This document shows, in pieces, positions 10,592-18,905 of a stretch of DNA of 64,000 bases (position 1 is the stretch's first letter; each line of letters begins with the position of its first letter). The stretch is from Pseudomonas sp. efr-133-TYG-5 (lineage in GTDB: Bacteria > Pseudomonadota > Gammaproteobacteria > Pseudomonadales > Pseudomonadaceae): the NCBI RefSeq assembly GCF_030209175.1, contig NZ_JARVSM010000006.1, forward strand, positions 496,001 through 560,000. The letters are read 5' to 3'. The notes under the pieces are model-generated. The model was not told the DNA's origin and did not search any database. It saw only the letters and a program-made list of their open reading frames with translations. Both the position numbers and the translations under genes were made by a program.

Positions 10592-11304
10592 GTCAACCGA
10601 TCCTCGAACTCAGGGAACTGGACGTGTTCTACGGCCCGATCCAGGCCCTCAAAGGTGTGTCACTGCAGATCAACGAAGGCGAAACCGTCAGCCTGATCGG
10701 CTCCAACGGTGCCGGCAAGTCGACCCTGCTGATGTCGATCTTCGGCCAGCCGCGCGCGGCGGGCGGGCAGATTCTCTATCAGGGCGTCGACATCACCCAC
10801 AAGTCCTCGCACTACATCGCCTCCAACGGCATTGCGCAGTCGCCGGAAGGGCGGCGGGTGTTCCCTGACATGACCGTCGAGGAAAACCTGCTGATGGGCA
10901 CCATCCCGATTGGCGACAAGTACGCCAAGGAAGACATGCAGCGCATGTTCGAGCTGTTCCCGCGGCTCGAGGAGCGCCGCACCCAGCGGGCGATGACCAT
11001 GTCCGGCGGCGAGCAGCAGATGCTTGCCATTGCCCGTGCGCTGATGAGTCGACCAAAGCTGTTGTTGCTCGATGAGCCAAGCCTGGGCCTGGCGCCGATC
11101 GTGGTGAAACAGATCTTCGCCACCCTGCGTGAACTGGCGAAGACCGGCATGACCATCTTCCTCGTCGAGCAGAATGCCAACCATGCGCTGAAGCTGTCGG
11201 ACCGCGCGTATGTAATGGTCAACGGCGAAATCCGTCTGACCGGTACCGGTAAAGAGCTGCTGGTGAATGAGGAAGTGCGTAACGCCTATCTGGGCGGGCA
11301 CTGA
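10588..11304 (+). CDS. braG: Branched-chain amino acid ABC transporter ATP-binding protein (LivF type)
   Basis: A 238-residue ABC ATPase completing the BraCDEFG importer. Walker A is GSNGAGKST, the signature is MSGGEQQMLAIARAL, Walker B is LLLLDEPSLGLAP, and the H-loop region is FLVEQNANHAL, the usual LivF variant. It is translationally coupled to braF by a 4-bp overlap and is the last gene of the operon, 20 bp before an intrinsic terminator. Confidence 0.95.
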   Translation: MSQPILELRELDVFYGPIQALKGVSLQINEGETVSLIGSNGAGKSTLLMSIFGQPRAAGGQILYQGVDITHKSSHYIASNGIAQSPEGRRVFPDMTVEENLLMGTIPIGDKYAKEDMQRMFELFPRLEERRTQRAMTMSGGEQQMLAIARALMSRPKLLLLDEPSLGLAPIVVKQIFATLRELAKTGMTIFLVEQNANHALKLSDRAYVMVNGEIRLTGTGKELLVNEEVRNAYLGGH

Positions 11305-11323
11305 TGCTTGCAGCGTTATGCAC

Positions 11324-11354
11324 AGCCCCGGCGACGTGAGTCCCGGGGCTTTTT
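11324..11354 (+). terminator. Rho-independent terminator of the bra operon
   Basis: AGCCCCGG (11324-11331) pairs with CCGGGGCT (11343-11350) and is followed by a T-run. It lies 20 bp after the braG stop. Confidence 0.9.
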
Positions 11355-11418
11355 AAATGCTGCGAAACAGGCAGCTCCTACAGGGAATCGATGGGTGATT
11401 TCAAGTGTTGCGCGCAAT

Positions 11419-11905
11419 TGTGGAAAACAAATTCCGCAAGCTGTCAAAGCGCGACATATAGACGCTGCAAATGGCTGTTTTTCCACAGTTTTGACTTGTC
11501 CCCGGTTACTGTGGAGCGGGCTGTGAATAACGTGGGTGTATGTGGCTGCAGGCCTTGTGGAACGTGGCTTTCGCGGGTGTGGTGGTTTTTTGATCAGGCG
11601 TTTTTGCGCAAGCGCAAGACGTTATTGTCAACCCTTTTCTGGGACGCGCCGACGCCGCCAGTCCATGTGCACAAGCCTGTGGATAAGTCTGTGATTAAAC
11701 TCTGGAAAGACGGCGCTGATGGCCGTAATTACTGGCCTGGCGCAATCACCGCGCTGACCGGTCGGTCGTGCACAATGCCATCTCCGGCACATCTGCCGCT
11801 TCAGGGTCAAGTGAAAAACTTTCTATTTCTGGCGCAAAGCCTTGTGTGGCGCGGCTTTGCACGTTTCCAGTTGCCCCCGGAAACTGTGGAAGGGGTTGTG
11901 GATAA
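11419..11905. other. Cluster of DnaA-box-like sites in a gene-free region
   Basis: Within 487 bp there are two perfect TGTGGATAA boxes (11678-11686 and 11897-11905) and one TGTGAATAA, the complement of TTATTCACA (11522-11530). Two one-mismatch boxes also occur, TGTGGAAAA (11419-11427) and TTTTCCACA (11479-11487), with weaker relatives such as TGTGATTAA (11690-11698). All but one point the same way. The whole 11355-12066 stretch has no gene I can support. A titration or reactivation site for DnaA (datA/DARS-like) is possible; the evidence is the motif cluster only. Confidence 0.45.
11500..11554 (+). repeat. Diverged 55-bp direct repeat, copy A
   Basis: This 55-bp segment starting CCCCGGTTACTGTGGAGCGG matches copy B at 11875-11929, with about 11 differences. 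Similarity fades into the following 45 bp, where both copies reach a run of six T. It contains the TGTGAATAA box. The copies are spaced 375 bp apart. Confidence 0.75.
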
Positions 11906-11929
11906 CGTGCGTGCACATGGCTACAGGCC
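11875..11929 (+). repeat. Diverged 55-bp direct repeat, copy B
   Basis: Second copy of the 55-bp element, starting CCCCGGAAACTGTGGAAGGG and ending CTACAGGCC. It carries a perfect TGTGGATAA box at the position where copy A has TGTGAATAA. Confidence 0.75.
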
Positions 11930-12066
11930 ACGCCCGCCATGGTGTTGGCACGGTTGGATGTTTTTTGTACAGCTTGTGGGTGTTGCCCGTGAATGCGCGG
12001 GCGGGCATGCTGCCTGCTGATTGTCCATTTCACTGGCCGCGCGGCGGCCGACGCAAGGAGAACACG

Positions 12067-12831
12067 ATGTCCAACACCCTGTTTATTACCGGCGCGACGT
12101 CCGGTTTTGGTGAAGCCTGCGCCCGGCGTTTTGCCGAGGCCGGCTGGAAACTGGTGCTGACCGGTCGTCGTGAAGAACGCCTCAATGCCCTGTGCGCCGA
12201 GCTGGCCAAGCAAACCGAAGTGCACGGTCTGGTCCTCGACGTTCGCGACCGCAAGGCGATGGAAGAGGCGATCGCCAACCTGCCGCTATCGTTCGCCACG
12301 CTGCGCGGCCTGATCAACAATGCCGGCCTGGCGCTGGGTGTGGATCCGGCGCCGAAGTGCGACCTCGACGACTGGGACACCATGGTCGACACCAACGTCA
12401 AAGGCCTGATGTACAGCACCCGCCTGTTGCTGCCACGGCTGATTGCCCATGGTCGCGGCGCGGGCATCATCAACCTGGGCTCCATCGCCGGCAACTATCC
12501 GTACCCGGGCAGCCACGTCTATGGCGCAACCAAGGCGTTCGTGAAGCAATTCTCGCTGAACCTGCGCTGCGACCTGCAGGGCACCGGCGTGCGCGTCAGC
12601 AACATCGAGCCCGGGCTGTGCGAAAGCGAATTCTCGCTGGTGCGCTTCGCCGGCGACCAGGAACGCTACAACGCGACTTACGCCGGTGCCGAGCCGATCC
12701 AGCCGCAAGACATCGCCGAAACCATTTTCTGGGTGCTCAACACCCCGGCGCACATCAACATCAACAGCCTGGAACTGATGCCGGTCAGCCAGACCTGGGC
12801 CGGTTTCGCCATCGAGCGCAACAAGGCCTGA
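12067..12831 (+). CDS. NADP-dependent short-chain dehydrogenase (YdfG-like)
   Basis: A 254-residue classical short-chain dehydrogenase/reductase. It shows the coenzyme motif TGATSGFG near the N-terminus, NNAG in the middle, and the catalytic Ser (NLGSIAG) with YGATK (Tyr-x-x-x-Lys). The sequence resembles E. coli YdfG, which oxidises L-allo-threonine and 3-hydroxy acids, so a 3-hydroxy acid or serine dehydrogenase activity is likely but not proven. The ATG at 12067 follows AAGGAG at the ideal distance. Longer upstream frames run into the repeat region and were not used. Confidence 0.88.
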   Translation: MSNTLFITGATSGFGEACARRFAEAGWKLVLTGRREERLNALCAELAKQTEVHGLVLDVRDRKAMEEAIANLPLSFATLRGLINNAGLALGVDPAPKCDLDDWDTMVDTNVKGLMYSTRLLLPRLIAHGRGAGIINLGSIAGNYPYPGSHVYGATKAFVKQFSLNLRCDLQGTGVRVSNIEPGLCESEFSLVRFAGDQERYNATYAGAEPIQPQDIAETIFWVLNTPAHININSLELMPVSQTWAGFAIERNKA

Positions 12832-12847
12832 CACCGCGTAACGGCTA

Positions 12848-12938
12848 ATCGCTGGCAAGCCAGCTCCCACAAGTCAATCGGTTTACCCAAGCCTTGGGAT
12901 CGCCTTGAAACCTGTGGGAGCGGGCTTGCCTGCGATGG
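12848..12938. repeat. Inverted pair of REP elements
   Basis: ATCGCTGGCAAGCCAGCTCC and GTGGGAGCGGGCTTGCCTGC face each other just after the dehydrogenase gene. The two arms are of different REP subtypes. Confidence 0.87.
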
Positions 12939-13031
12939 GGCCGGAACAGGCAAAATCCCCGAATCGGGTAGACTCATCCCTCAACAACCCCACCGCGCCC
13001 TGCGGTTTTCAAGGTTTTTCGAGGAGTCAAA

Positions 13032-13937
13032 GTGAGTAACCGAGGTGAGCAGTCGCTGCTCAAGCAATCAACCCTGTTGATGTTCGCCGTGTCGATCGCC
13101 GGGATCGTCACCGGTTTTGTTTCGGGTTCCCAGTCCATCCTGTTCGATGGTTTTTTTTCGCTGATTGCCACGTTCATCAAAGTCCTGATGCTGATCACGG
13201 CGAAGTTGATCGCCAAGCAAAGCAACCAGCGTTTCCAGTTTGGTTTCTGGCATCTGGAGCCGATGGTGCTGCTGATCGAGGGCAGCTTCCTGTTGCTGAT
13301 CGCCATCTACGCGTTTCTCAACGGCGTGTTCGGCATCATCAATGGCGGTCGTGAAATCGAGCTGGGTCTGGTGATCATCTATGCGGCGCTGTTTACGGTC
13401 GTGGAGTTCGCCTACTTCTTCTACGTGCGCCAGCGCAATCGCCAGCTCAAGTCGAGCCTGATCCAGTTCGACAACATCAGCTGGCTGGTGGACGCGATGC
13501 TGTCCGTGGGCCTGTTGATCAGTTTCCTTGCGGCGCTGCTGCTCAAGTCCCAGGGCTATGGCGAATGGGCGAAGTTCGTCGACCCGCTGATTCTCATCGT
13601 GTTGGCGCTGACCATGTTGCCGCCGGCGTTCAAGATCCTCGGTCCGGCGCTGCGTGACGTGCTCGGTATTGCCCCGGATACGCTGGATGAGCAGGTGCGC
13701 GAGGTGATGGAGGCCGCGCAGGTCGAGCATGGTTTCGACGATTACGTGTCCTACGTGCAGAAGCACGGGCGGGCGCGATTCATCGAGATTCATGTGGTGT
13801 TGCCGGCGGATTACCGGCTGCACAGCGTCGGCCAGCTGGATGTGCTGCGCGAGGAGATTTCCGCGAAGTTGGGCAAGCCGGATGCGGCGCGCTGGCTGAC
13901 CATCAGCTTTACCGGCGACAGGAAGTGGATTGACTAG
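13032..13937 (+). CDS. Cation diffusion facilitator family transporter
   Basis: A 301-residue inner-membrane protein with about six hydrophobic segments (residues 12-200) and a soluble C-terminal domain with VSYVQKHGRARFIEIHVVLP, the ferredoxin-like domain of CDF proteins. Acidic residues in helix 2 (FDGFF) and helix 5 (WLVDAML) are the likely metal ligands. Such proteins export divalent cations such as Zn, Fe, Co or Mn by proton antiport; the metal cannot be assigned. The start is GTG at 13032 behind GAGGAG. It stands alone between two REP doublets. Confidence 0.85.
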   Translation: MSNRGEQSLLKQSTLLMFAVSIAGIVTGFVSGSQSILFDGFFSLIATFIKVLMLITAKLIAKQSNQRFQFGFWHLEPMVLLIEGSFLLLIAIYAFLNGVFGIINGGREIELGLVIIYAALFTVVEFAYFFYVRQRNRQLKSSLIQFDNISWLVDAMLSVGLLISFLAALLLKSQGYGEWAKFVDPLILIVLALTMLPPAFKILGPALRDVLGIAPDTLDEQVREVMEAAQVEHGFDDYVSYVQKHGRARFIEIHVVLPADYRLHSVGQLDVLREEISAKLGKPDAARWLTISFTGDRKWID

Positions 13938-13955
13938 AGACTGTGTAACGGCTAT

Positions 13956-14046
13956 TCGCGAGCAAGCCCGCTCCCACGGAGATCCGAGCTGTTCACAGAT
14001 TCTGTGTTCGCCGAAATTCCCATGTGGGAGCGGGCTTGCTCGCGAA
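13956..14046. repeat. Inverted pair of REP elements
   Basis: TTCGCGAGCAAGCCCGCTCC and GTGGGAGCGGGCTTGCTCGC are arranged head to head between convergent genes. The structure could stop transcription from both sides. Confidence 0.9.
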
Positions 14047-14059
14047 AGCTACCGTTCAA

Positions 14060-15193
14060 TCAGCGCAGATATTCAGCCAGCCCGCTGTAGCAAGTTGCCA
14101 AGTGATAAGGCGTCGTCGAGGGCATGTCCTTGCGGCTGACCTCACCCTGTTCGTCGCGGCACTCATGCCAACCGCCCGCATGCAGAAAGTGCTGTTGCAG
14201 CGCGTGCAACTGGCGCAGCACCGCAGCTTCGCTGTCCGGGCGCAGCGTCAGGGCGCGCAGGTATTCGGCCTGCGCCCAGATGCGCTGAGTCGAATCCTTC
14301 GGCCGACCCTCCTGTTGCAGATCGAGCATCGCCCGCACCGCACCTGAAGGCTGTGCAACGCCGCACTGTTCGGTGAAGGCGAAGGCCCGGTCCAGCGCCG
14401 CGTGCAGCTTTGTACCGCGCAGCAGGGCCGAAGACTCAAGCAGGAAATACCATTCGAACTGATGCCCGGGTTCGTACCAGTTATCCACAGCAGCCAGCGG
14501 TTTCTCCATCAGTACGCCATGCTGCGGATCGACGAAGTGGTGGTGCATGGCTGTGCATAACTCCACCAGCGCTTGCTGCGTCGGCGCATCGGTGCGCACG
14601 GCGAGGGTGGCGAGGAACGCTTCGGCCAGGTGCATCAGCGGGTTTTGCAGCGGCCCGGTTTGCAGGGTGGTCCAGTCGCGTTCCAGGCACGCTTCGTACA
14701 AACCGTCGCCGGTGGCGAAGCGTCGGCCGATGACTTCCAGCGCGGCGTTGAGTGTCGATTCCACCAGCGGCTCGCGGCACCTGGCCCAGTAATGCGCACA
14801 GGCGAACAGGATGAAGGCGTGGGTGTAGAGATCCTTGCGCTGATCCAGTGGTTTGCCCTGCGCGTCGATACTGTAGAACCAACCGCCGTGCTCGGCGTCG
14901 TGGAAGTGCCGCTGCAGCGAACGGAACAGCGCGCCAGCGCGGACTTCGGCGTTATCCACAACCCCGATCAGGCTGGAAAACAGGTACAGCTGCCGTGCGC
15001 AGGCCATCGCCCGATAGCGTTGTGGTGGCAGCGGCTGGTGCGTGGCGTCCAGGGCTTCGTAGGGCAGCGCCATGTCGGCGTTCCAGCCCGGGCCTTGCCA
15101 GAGCGGCACGATCACGTTCAGAAAGTGCTGTTGCACATCGTTGAACAGGGCGGTCAATTCGGGCAGGGCGGTGGAGCGGGAAGCAGGCGGCAT
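14060..15193 (-). CDS. AGE-family sugar epimerase/isomerase
   Basis: A 377-residue cytoplasmic protein of the N-acylglucosamine 2-epimerase superfamily, an (alpha/alpha)6 barrel. Conserved stretches are KDLYTHAFILFACA, the active-site motif PGHQFEWYFLL and the C-terminal STTPYHLATCY with its catalytic His. Members include mannose isomerase (YihS-like) and GlcNAc epimerase; mannose/fructose/glucose interconversion is the commonest role in Pseudomonas. No sugar operon surrounds it, so the substrate is open. It is monocistronic, convergent with the CDF gene. Confidence 0.83.
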   Translation of the reverse strand: MPPASRSTALPELTALFNDVQQHFLNVIVPLWQGPGWNADMALPYEALDATHQPLPPQRYRAMACARQLYLFSSLIGVVDNAEVRAGALFRSLQRHFHDAEHGGWFYSIDAQGKPLDQRKDLYTHAFILFACAHYWARCREPLVESTLNAALEVIGRRFATGDGLYEACLERDWTTLQTGPLQNPLMHLAEAFLATLAVRTDAPTQQALVELCTAMHHHFVDPQHGVLMEKPLAAVDNWYEPGHQFEWYFLLESSALLRGTKLHAALDRAFAFTEQCGVAQPSGAVRAMLDLQQEGRPKDSTQRIWAQAEYLRALTLRPDSEAAVLRQLHALQQHFLHAGGWHECRDEQGEVSRKDMPSTTPYHLATCYSGLAEYLR

Positions 15194-15277
15194 TGGCGGA
15201 CGTCGTCACGGCTGGGGCGATTGCGCGACATGGTAGCAGAGAGACTGCCGTAAGAGTCTCGGTGTCTGATCGGCCGT

Positions 15278-15351
15278 CATCGCTGGCAGGCCAGTACCCA
15301 CAGGGATTGCTGTCAACTACAGATCTGTGGGAGCTGGCTTGCCAGCGATGG
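15278..15351. repeat. Inverted pair of REP elements
   Basis: ATCGCTGGCAGGCCAGTACC and GTGGGAGCTGGCTTGCCAGC face each other between hupE and the AGE gene. The left arm has lost part of the stem (TACCC for TCCC). Confidence 0.85.
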
Positions 15352-15372
15352 GGCCGGTTCAGGCGATGGCAA

Positions 15373-15945
15373 TCAGCCTGCCAGCAGCCAGGCGCCAGTC
15401 ACTGCCGAAGCAGCCCCCGCCAGCCGTACCAGCGGCGCCGCCGCTTGCGGCAACACGCGTACCACGCCGTAACCGGCGGCATGCAGCGCTGCGGTCGCCA
15501 CCACGAAACCGGCGGCGTAGGCCCATGGGCTCGACATGTCCGGCAGTTCCAGGCCATGTGCGACGCCATGGAACAGGGCGAACAACGCCGTCGCCGCCAC
15601 CGCCATCACCAGCGGCGGACGGACCGCCAGGGCCACGGCCAGACCCAGCGCCAGCACCGAGGCGGCAATCCCGCTTTCCAGCGCCGGCAGCTGCAACCCT
15701 TCAAAGCCGAGCATGCCGCCGATCAGCATGGTGCCGACGAACGTGCACGGCAGCGCCCAACGTGCGGCACCCTGCTGCTGCGCCGCCCAGAGGCCGACGG
15801 CGAGCATCGCCAGCAAGTGGTCGAGGCCGCCGATCGGGTGGCTGATGCCGGCCACCAGGCCGCTGTCGCCATGGCCCGGGTGTGCGAAGGCCAGGGCCGG
15901 GGTCAGCAGCAGCGCCACGGCGCCAAGAATGCGTTTGAGTGTCAT
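15373..15945 (-). CDS. hupE: HupE/UreJ family nickel permease-like protein
   Basis: A 190-residue membrane protein with a signal peptide (cleavage after ALAFA near residue 21). The mature start HPGHGD and the motif HPIGGLDHLLAM are the metal-binding signatures of HupE/UreJ. About six hydrophobic helices follow. It is the last gene of ureE-ureF-ureG-hupE, 28 bp after ureG, so it most likely supplies Ni2+ for urease maturation. Confidence 0.9.
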   Translation of the reverse strand: MTLKRILGAVALLLTPALAFAHPGHGDSGLVAGISHPIGGLDHLLAMLAVGLWAAQQQGAARWALPCTFVGTMLIGGMLGFEGLQLPALESGIAASVLALGLAVALAVRPPLVMAVAATALFALFHGVAHGLELPDMSSPWAYAAGFVVATAALHAAGYGVVRVLPQAAAPLVRLAGAASAVTGAWLLAG

Positions 15946-15973
15946 GGATAAGCTTCCTTGTTGATAAGTGAAT

Positions 15974-16588
15974 TCAGGCGGCGGTCAGCAGGCCCTGGCG
16001 TTCGATGAAGGCAATGATGTCTTGCAGGCCCTGACCGGTTTTCTGGTTGCTGAACACGAAGGGCTTGCCGTTGCGCATGCGCCGGGTGTCGCTATCCATC
16101 ATCTCCAGCGAGGCGCCGACCAGCGGCGCCAGGTCGATCTTGTTGATCACCAGCAGGTCGGACTTGCAAATGCCCGGCCCGCCCTTGCGTGGCAGCTTGT
16201 CGCCGGCCGAGACATCGATCACGTAGATGGTCAGGTCGGACAGTTCCGGGCTGAAGGTCGCCGACAGGTTGTCGCCGCCAGATTCCACCAGAATCAGGTC
16301 CAGCCCCGGAAAGCGTCGGTTCAGTTGATCCACCGCCTCGAGGTTGATCGAGGCGTCCTCGCGAATCGCCGTGTGCGGGCAGCCGCCGGTTTCCACGCCG
16401 ATGATGCGTTCCGGCGCCAGCGCTTCGTTGCGCACGAGGAAGTCGGCGTCTTCGCGGGTGTAGATGTCGTTGGTCACCACGGCCAGGTTGTAGCGTTCGC
16501 GCAGGGCCAGGCACAGGGCCAGGGTCAATGCGGTCTTGCCGGAACCGACCGGGCCGCCGATACCGACGCGCAGGGGTTGTGTATTCAT
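15974..16588 (-). CDS. ureG: Urease accessory GTPase UreG
   Basis: A 204-residue SIMIBI-class GTPase that delivers nickel to apo-urease with UreE, UreF and UreD. It has the P-loop GPVGSGKT near residue 15, the nickel-binding GGCPHTAIRED (CPH motif), VESGGDN and the guanine-specificity NKIDLAP. I chose the ATG at 16588 because GGAGAAGCAC precedes it. The alternative upstream ATG overlaps that ribosome site. Confidence 0.96.
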   Translation of the reverse strand: MNTQPLRVGIGGPVGSGKTALTLALCLALRERYNLAVVTNDIYTREDADFLVRNEALAPERIIGVETGGCPHTAIREDASINLEAVDQLNRRFPGLDLILVESGGDNLSATFSPELSDLTIYVIDVSAGDKLPRKGGPGICKSDLLVINKIDLAPLVGASLEMMDSDTRRMRNGKPFVFSNQKTGQGLQDIIAFIERQGLLTAA

Positions 16589-16611
16589 GTGCTTCTCCAA
16601 AGTGACGGACC

Positions 16612-17286
16612 TCAGGAACGGAACAGGCGGCTGTACTGGCGTTCATGGGCCATGCACGCCAGGGACAGGCCGAAAGTGGCGCTGCCGATGTGTTCGGGGG
16701 GGATGCGGCTGGCGTCCTGCTGGGCCTGTTGCAGCAGCGGCAGCAGTTCGCTGGTCAGGCGCTGGGCGGCTTGCTGGCCCAGCGGCAGGGTTTTCATCAG
16801 CACGGCGAGCTGGTTTTCCAGCCAGCTCCACAGCCAGGCGGCGAGGGCGTCCTGCGGGCTGATGCCCCAGGCGCGGGCGGCCAGCGCCCAGCCCAGGGCC
16901 AGATGCGGTTCGGCGCATTGCTGAAGAAAGTCTCTGGCTGGCGCGTCGAGTTCCGGCAGGCCGTTGAGCAACTGCTGCAGCGAATAGCCCATCTGCCGGC
17001 TTTCCAGATGCAGCTCGCGGGTTTCGCGGCTGGCGCGGTGGGCTTCGCAGATCTGCAGCAGTTCGCCCCAGTTTGCGTCGGCAGCGGCCCGGCAGTGCGC
17101 CAGCAGCAGGGGCGCCTCGAAGCGCGCGAGGTTGAGCAGCAGTTGATCGCTGATCCAGCGCCGGGCGCTGTCGGGGTCGTGCACCCGGGCGTTTTCCACG
17201 GCCATTTCCAGGCCCTGGGAATAGCTGTAGCCGCCAATCGGCAGCTGCGGGCTGGCCAGGCGCAACAGCGCCCAGGCCGGATTCAC
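16612..17286 (-). CDS. ureF: Urease accessory protein UreF
   Basis: A 224-residue all-helical chaperone that links UreG to the UreD-urease complex. The N-terminal LASPQLPIGGYSYSQGLE is the family hallmark (S-x-LPIGxFxxSxG type). The start overlaps the ureE stop by 4 bp (ATGA). It lies 23 bp upstream of ureG. Confidence 0.95.
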   Translation of the reverse strand: MNPAWALLRLASPQLPIGGYSYSQGLEMAVENARVHDPDSARRWISDQLLLNLARFEAPLLLAHCRAAADANWGELLQICEAHRASRETRELHLESRQMGYSLQQLLNGLPELDAPARDFLQQCAEPHLALGWALAARAWGISPQDALAAWLWSWLENQLAVLMKTLPLGQQAAQRLTSELLPLLQQAQQDASRIPPEHIGSATFGLSLACMAHERQYSRLFRS

Positions 17287-17783
17287 AGGCGTACGCCGAA
17301 CTGGTGCAGCTTCGGCGCGTAGTTGAAGTCTTCCTCGCCGTGCCGCGAATGATGATGGCCACCGCCGTAGGCGCCGTGCTCCGGCTGGAACGGTGCCTCG
17401 ATGGCTTCGACCTGCGCGCCGAGCTGTTCGAGCATGGCCTTGAGCACATAGTCATCGAGCAGACGCAGCCAGCCATCGCCGACTTGCAGGGCGACGTGGC
17501 GATTGCCCAGGTGATAGGCGGCACGGGTCAGCTCGAACGCGTTGGCGCAGGTGACGTGCAGCAGTTGTTCGGCGCGGGCACAGACGCGAACGATGCGCCC
17601 GTCCTCGGCCTGCAGGCACTCGCCGTCGAACAGCGGCGGCTGGCCACGCTCCAGAAACAGGCCGACGTCTTCGCCGTCGGCACTGAAACAGCGCAGGCGG
17701 CTTTTGCTCCGCGCTTCGAAGGTCAGGTGCAACTCGGCGGCCCAGACGGGTTGAGGGTCGATTCTGCGATGAATCACCAACAT
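17283..17783 (-). CDS. ureE: Urease accessory nickel metallochaperone UreE
   Basis: A 166-residue nickel donor for UreG. The central YHLGNRHVALQV segment carries the conserved dimer-interface His. The C-terminus has a short His-rich tail (GGGHHHSRHGEE), which binds additional Ni. It is the first gene of ureEFG-hupE and is separated by about 300 bp with a REP doublet from the regulator upstream. Confidence 0.95.
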   Translation of the reverse strand: MLVIHRRIDPQPVWAAELHLTFEARSKSRLRCFSADGEDVGLFLERGQPPLFDGECLQAEDGRIVRVCARAEQLLHVTCANAFELTRAAYHLGNRHVALQVGDGWLRLLDDYVLKAMLEQLGAQVEAIEAPFQPEHGAYGGGHHHSRHGEEDFNYAPKLHQFGVRL

Positions 17784-17962
17784 CGGAAAGCTTCCAGCAA
17801 TGAACGATGCTCAGGCTAGAGCAAGGGGCTTGCCAATCGGGCGAAGCGTAGGAAATACCTGTCGGAGCGTAGTGGATGTTTCAAAATGTTGCAGGATTAT
17901 GAGAGGTTTTGGTGCATGAAGTTTTTTACATGCACCAAAGCTGAGCGGCAGCGCATGAGCAA

Positions 17963-18050
17963 TGTGGGAGCGAGCCTGCTCGCGAAAGGGTCGAGTCAGT
18001 CGGTTGTGAATGGACTGGAAGACCGCTTTCGCGAGCAGGCTCGCTCCCAC
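17963..18050. repeat. Inverted pair of REP elements
   Basis: GTGGGAGCGAGCCTGCTCGC and GCGAGCAGGCTCGCTCCCAC form a near-perfect doublet between ureE and the TetR regulator. The stretch 17784-18078 holds nothing else that I recognise. Confidence 0.92.
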
Positions 18051-18078
18051 AGGATTCTTTGTGAGTTGAGAGCGGCAA

Positions 18079-18711
18079 TTACTCGGTACTGCCGAGCCCC
18101 TGCCAGTGCTTGAGGCCGATAAAAATGAAGCGCAGCTGCTGGGTGATCTTCGCCTGGGGCGTCAGATGCGCCGGCAAGGCTTCGGCGGGCGGGTCGATGA
18201 TGTCGGGCAGGGTGGCGAACACCGATTTGACGATGAGGTCGGCCATCACACTGAGGCCGTCGCGATCGAGGTGCTGCAGCTTGGGCATGAGGGCAAGGTC
18301 GGCCGCCAGGTCGGAGCTGATGCCTTCGCGCAGGCGCCCGATGGCCTGACGCACTGGCAGCGAGCCGCCGTACTGCTCGCGGGCGAGAAACAGAAACTGC
18401 GAACGGTTGGCGCTGACCACATCGAGGAAGATCCGCACCGACGCATCGATGATGCCGCCCATGACGAATTCATTGTGGCGCACCAGGCGGATGGTTTCGC
18501 GAAAGGTCTGGCCAACTTCGCTGACCAGCACCAGGCCCAGCTCGTCCATGTCGGCGAAGTGCCGGTAGAACCCGGTGGGCACGATGCCGGCGGTTTTCGT
18601 CACTTCGCGCAGGCTCAGGCTGCCGAATCCTCGGCCGCTCTCCATCAGATGGCGGGCAGCGTCCATCAGGGCGTTTCGGGTCTGTTGTTTCTGTTCGGCG
18701 CGGGGCAGCAT
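18079..18711 (-). CDS. desT: TetR-family regulator, FabR/DesT-like
   Basis: About 210 residues. The HTH region GSLSLREVTKTAGIVPTGFYRHF closely resembles E. coli FabR and P. aeruginosa DesT, which sense the ratio of unsaturated to saturated acyl-CoA and repress fatty-acid desaturase genes. In P. aeruginosa I recall desT next to ureE, the same neighbourhood as here, supporting orthology. The desaturase operon expected beside it is absent from this side. The start is uncertain: ATG 18711 (MLPRAEQKQQTR) fits the family but has a weak ribosome site; another ATG lies 45 bp upstream. Confidence 0.78.
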   Translation of the reverse strand: MLPRAEQKQQTRNALMDAARHLMESGRGFGSLSLREVTKTAGIVPTGFYRHFADMDELGLVLVSEVGQTFRETIRLVRHNEFVMGGIIDASVRIFLDVVSANRSQFLFLAREQYGGSLPVRQAIGRLREGISSDLAADLALMPKLQHLDRDGLSVMADLIVKSVFATLPDIIDPPAEALPAHLTPQAKITQQLRFIFIGLKHWQGLGSTE

Positions 18712-18858
18712 CGCAAGGGCGTGTTCTTCGACAAGACAAGCGCCGCACTCTAGCAAATCGGCTTTACCGGCGTCGAACGACAGCGTGGGGATCAGGTCAG
18801 GCGAGGCGATGCGGTGAAGCGGGTTGAGGCGGGTAGCGGATGGCGACGGCGGAAAATC

Positions 18859-18888
18859 AAAAGCCCAATCCGGGGATTGGGCTTTTTT
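18859..18888. terminator. Bidirectional intrinsic terminator
   Basis: AAGCCCAATCC (18861-18871) pairs with GGATTGGGCTT, with T-runs on both strands. It follows the small secreted repeat protein gene on the minus strand. On the plus strand it would block read-through into that gene. Confidence 0.9.
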
Positions 18889-18905
18889 CGAAGGCCGCCA
18901 TGGGC

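Noticed and set aside
11941..11965. A TTGGCACGGTTGG sequence resembling half of a sigma-54 promoter ahead of the dehydrogenase gene.
   Set aside because: The GC at the -12 position is missing, so it does not meet the GG-N10-GC rule.
11391..12020. A 209-codon open frame across the DnaA-box region, with the 55-bp repeats in the same reading frame (375 bp apart).
   Set aside because: No ribosome site and Trp/Cys-rich composition with no family resemblance. The repeats are better explained by conserved DNA words such as TGTGGATAA. In-frame spacing could be chance (one in three), so a coding role is not fully excluded.
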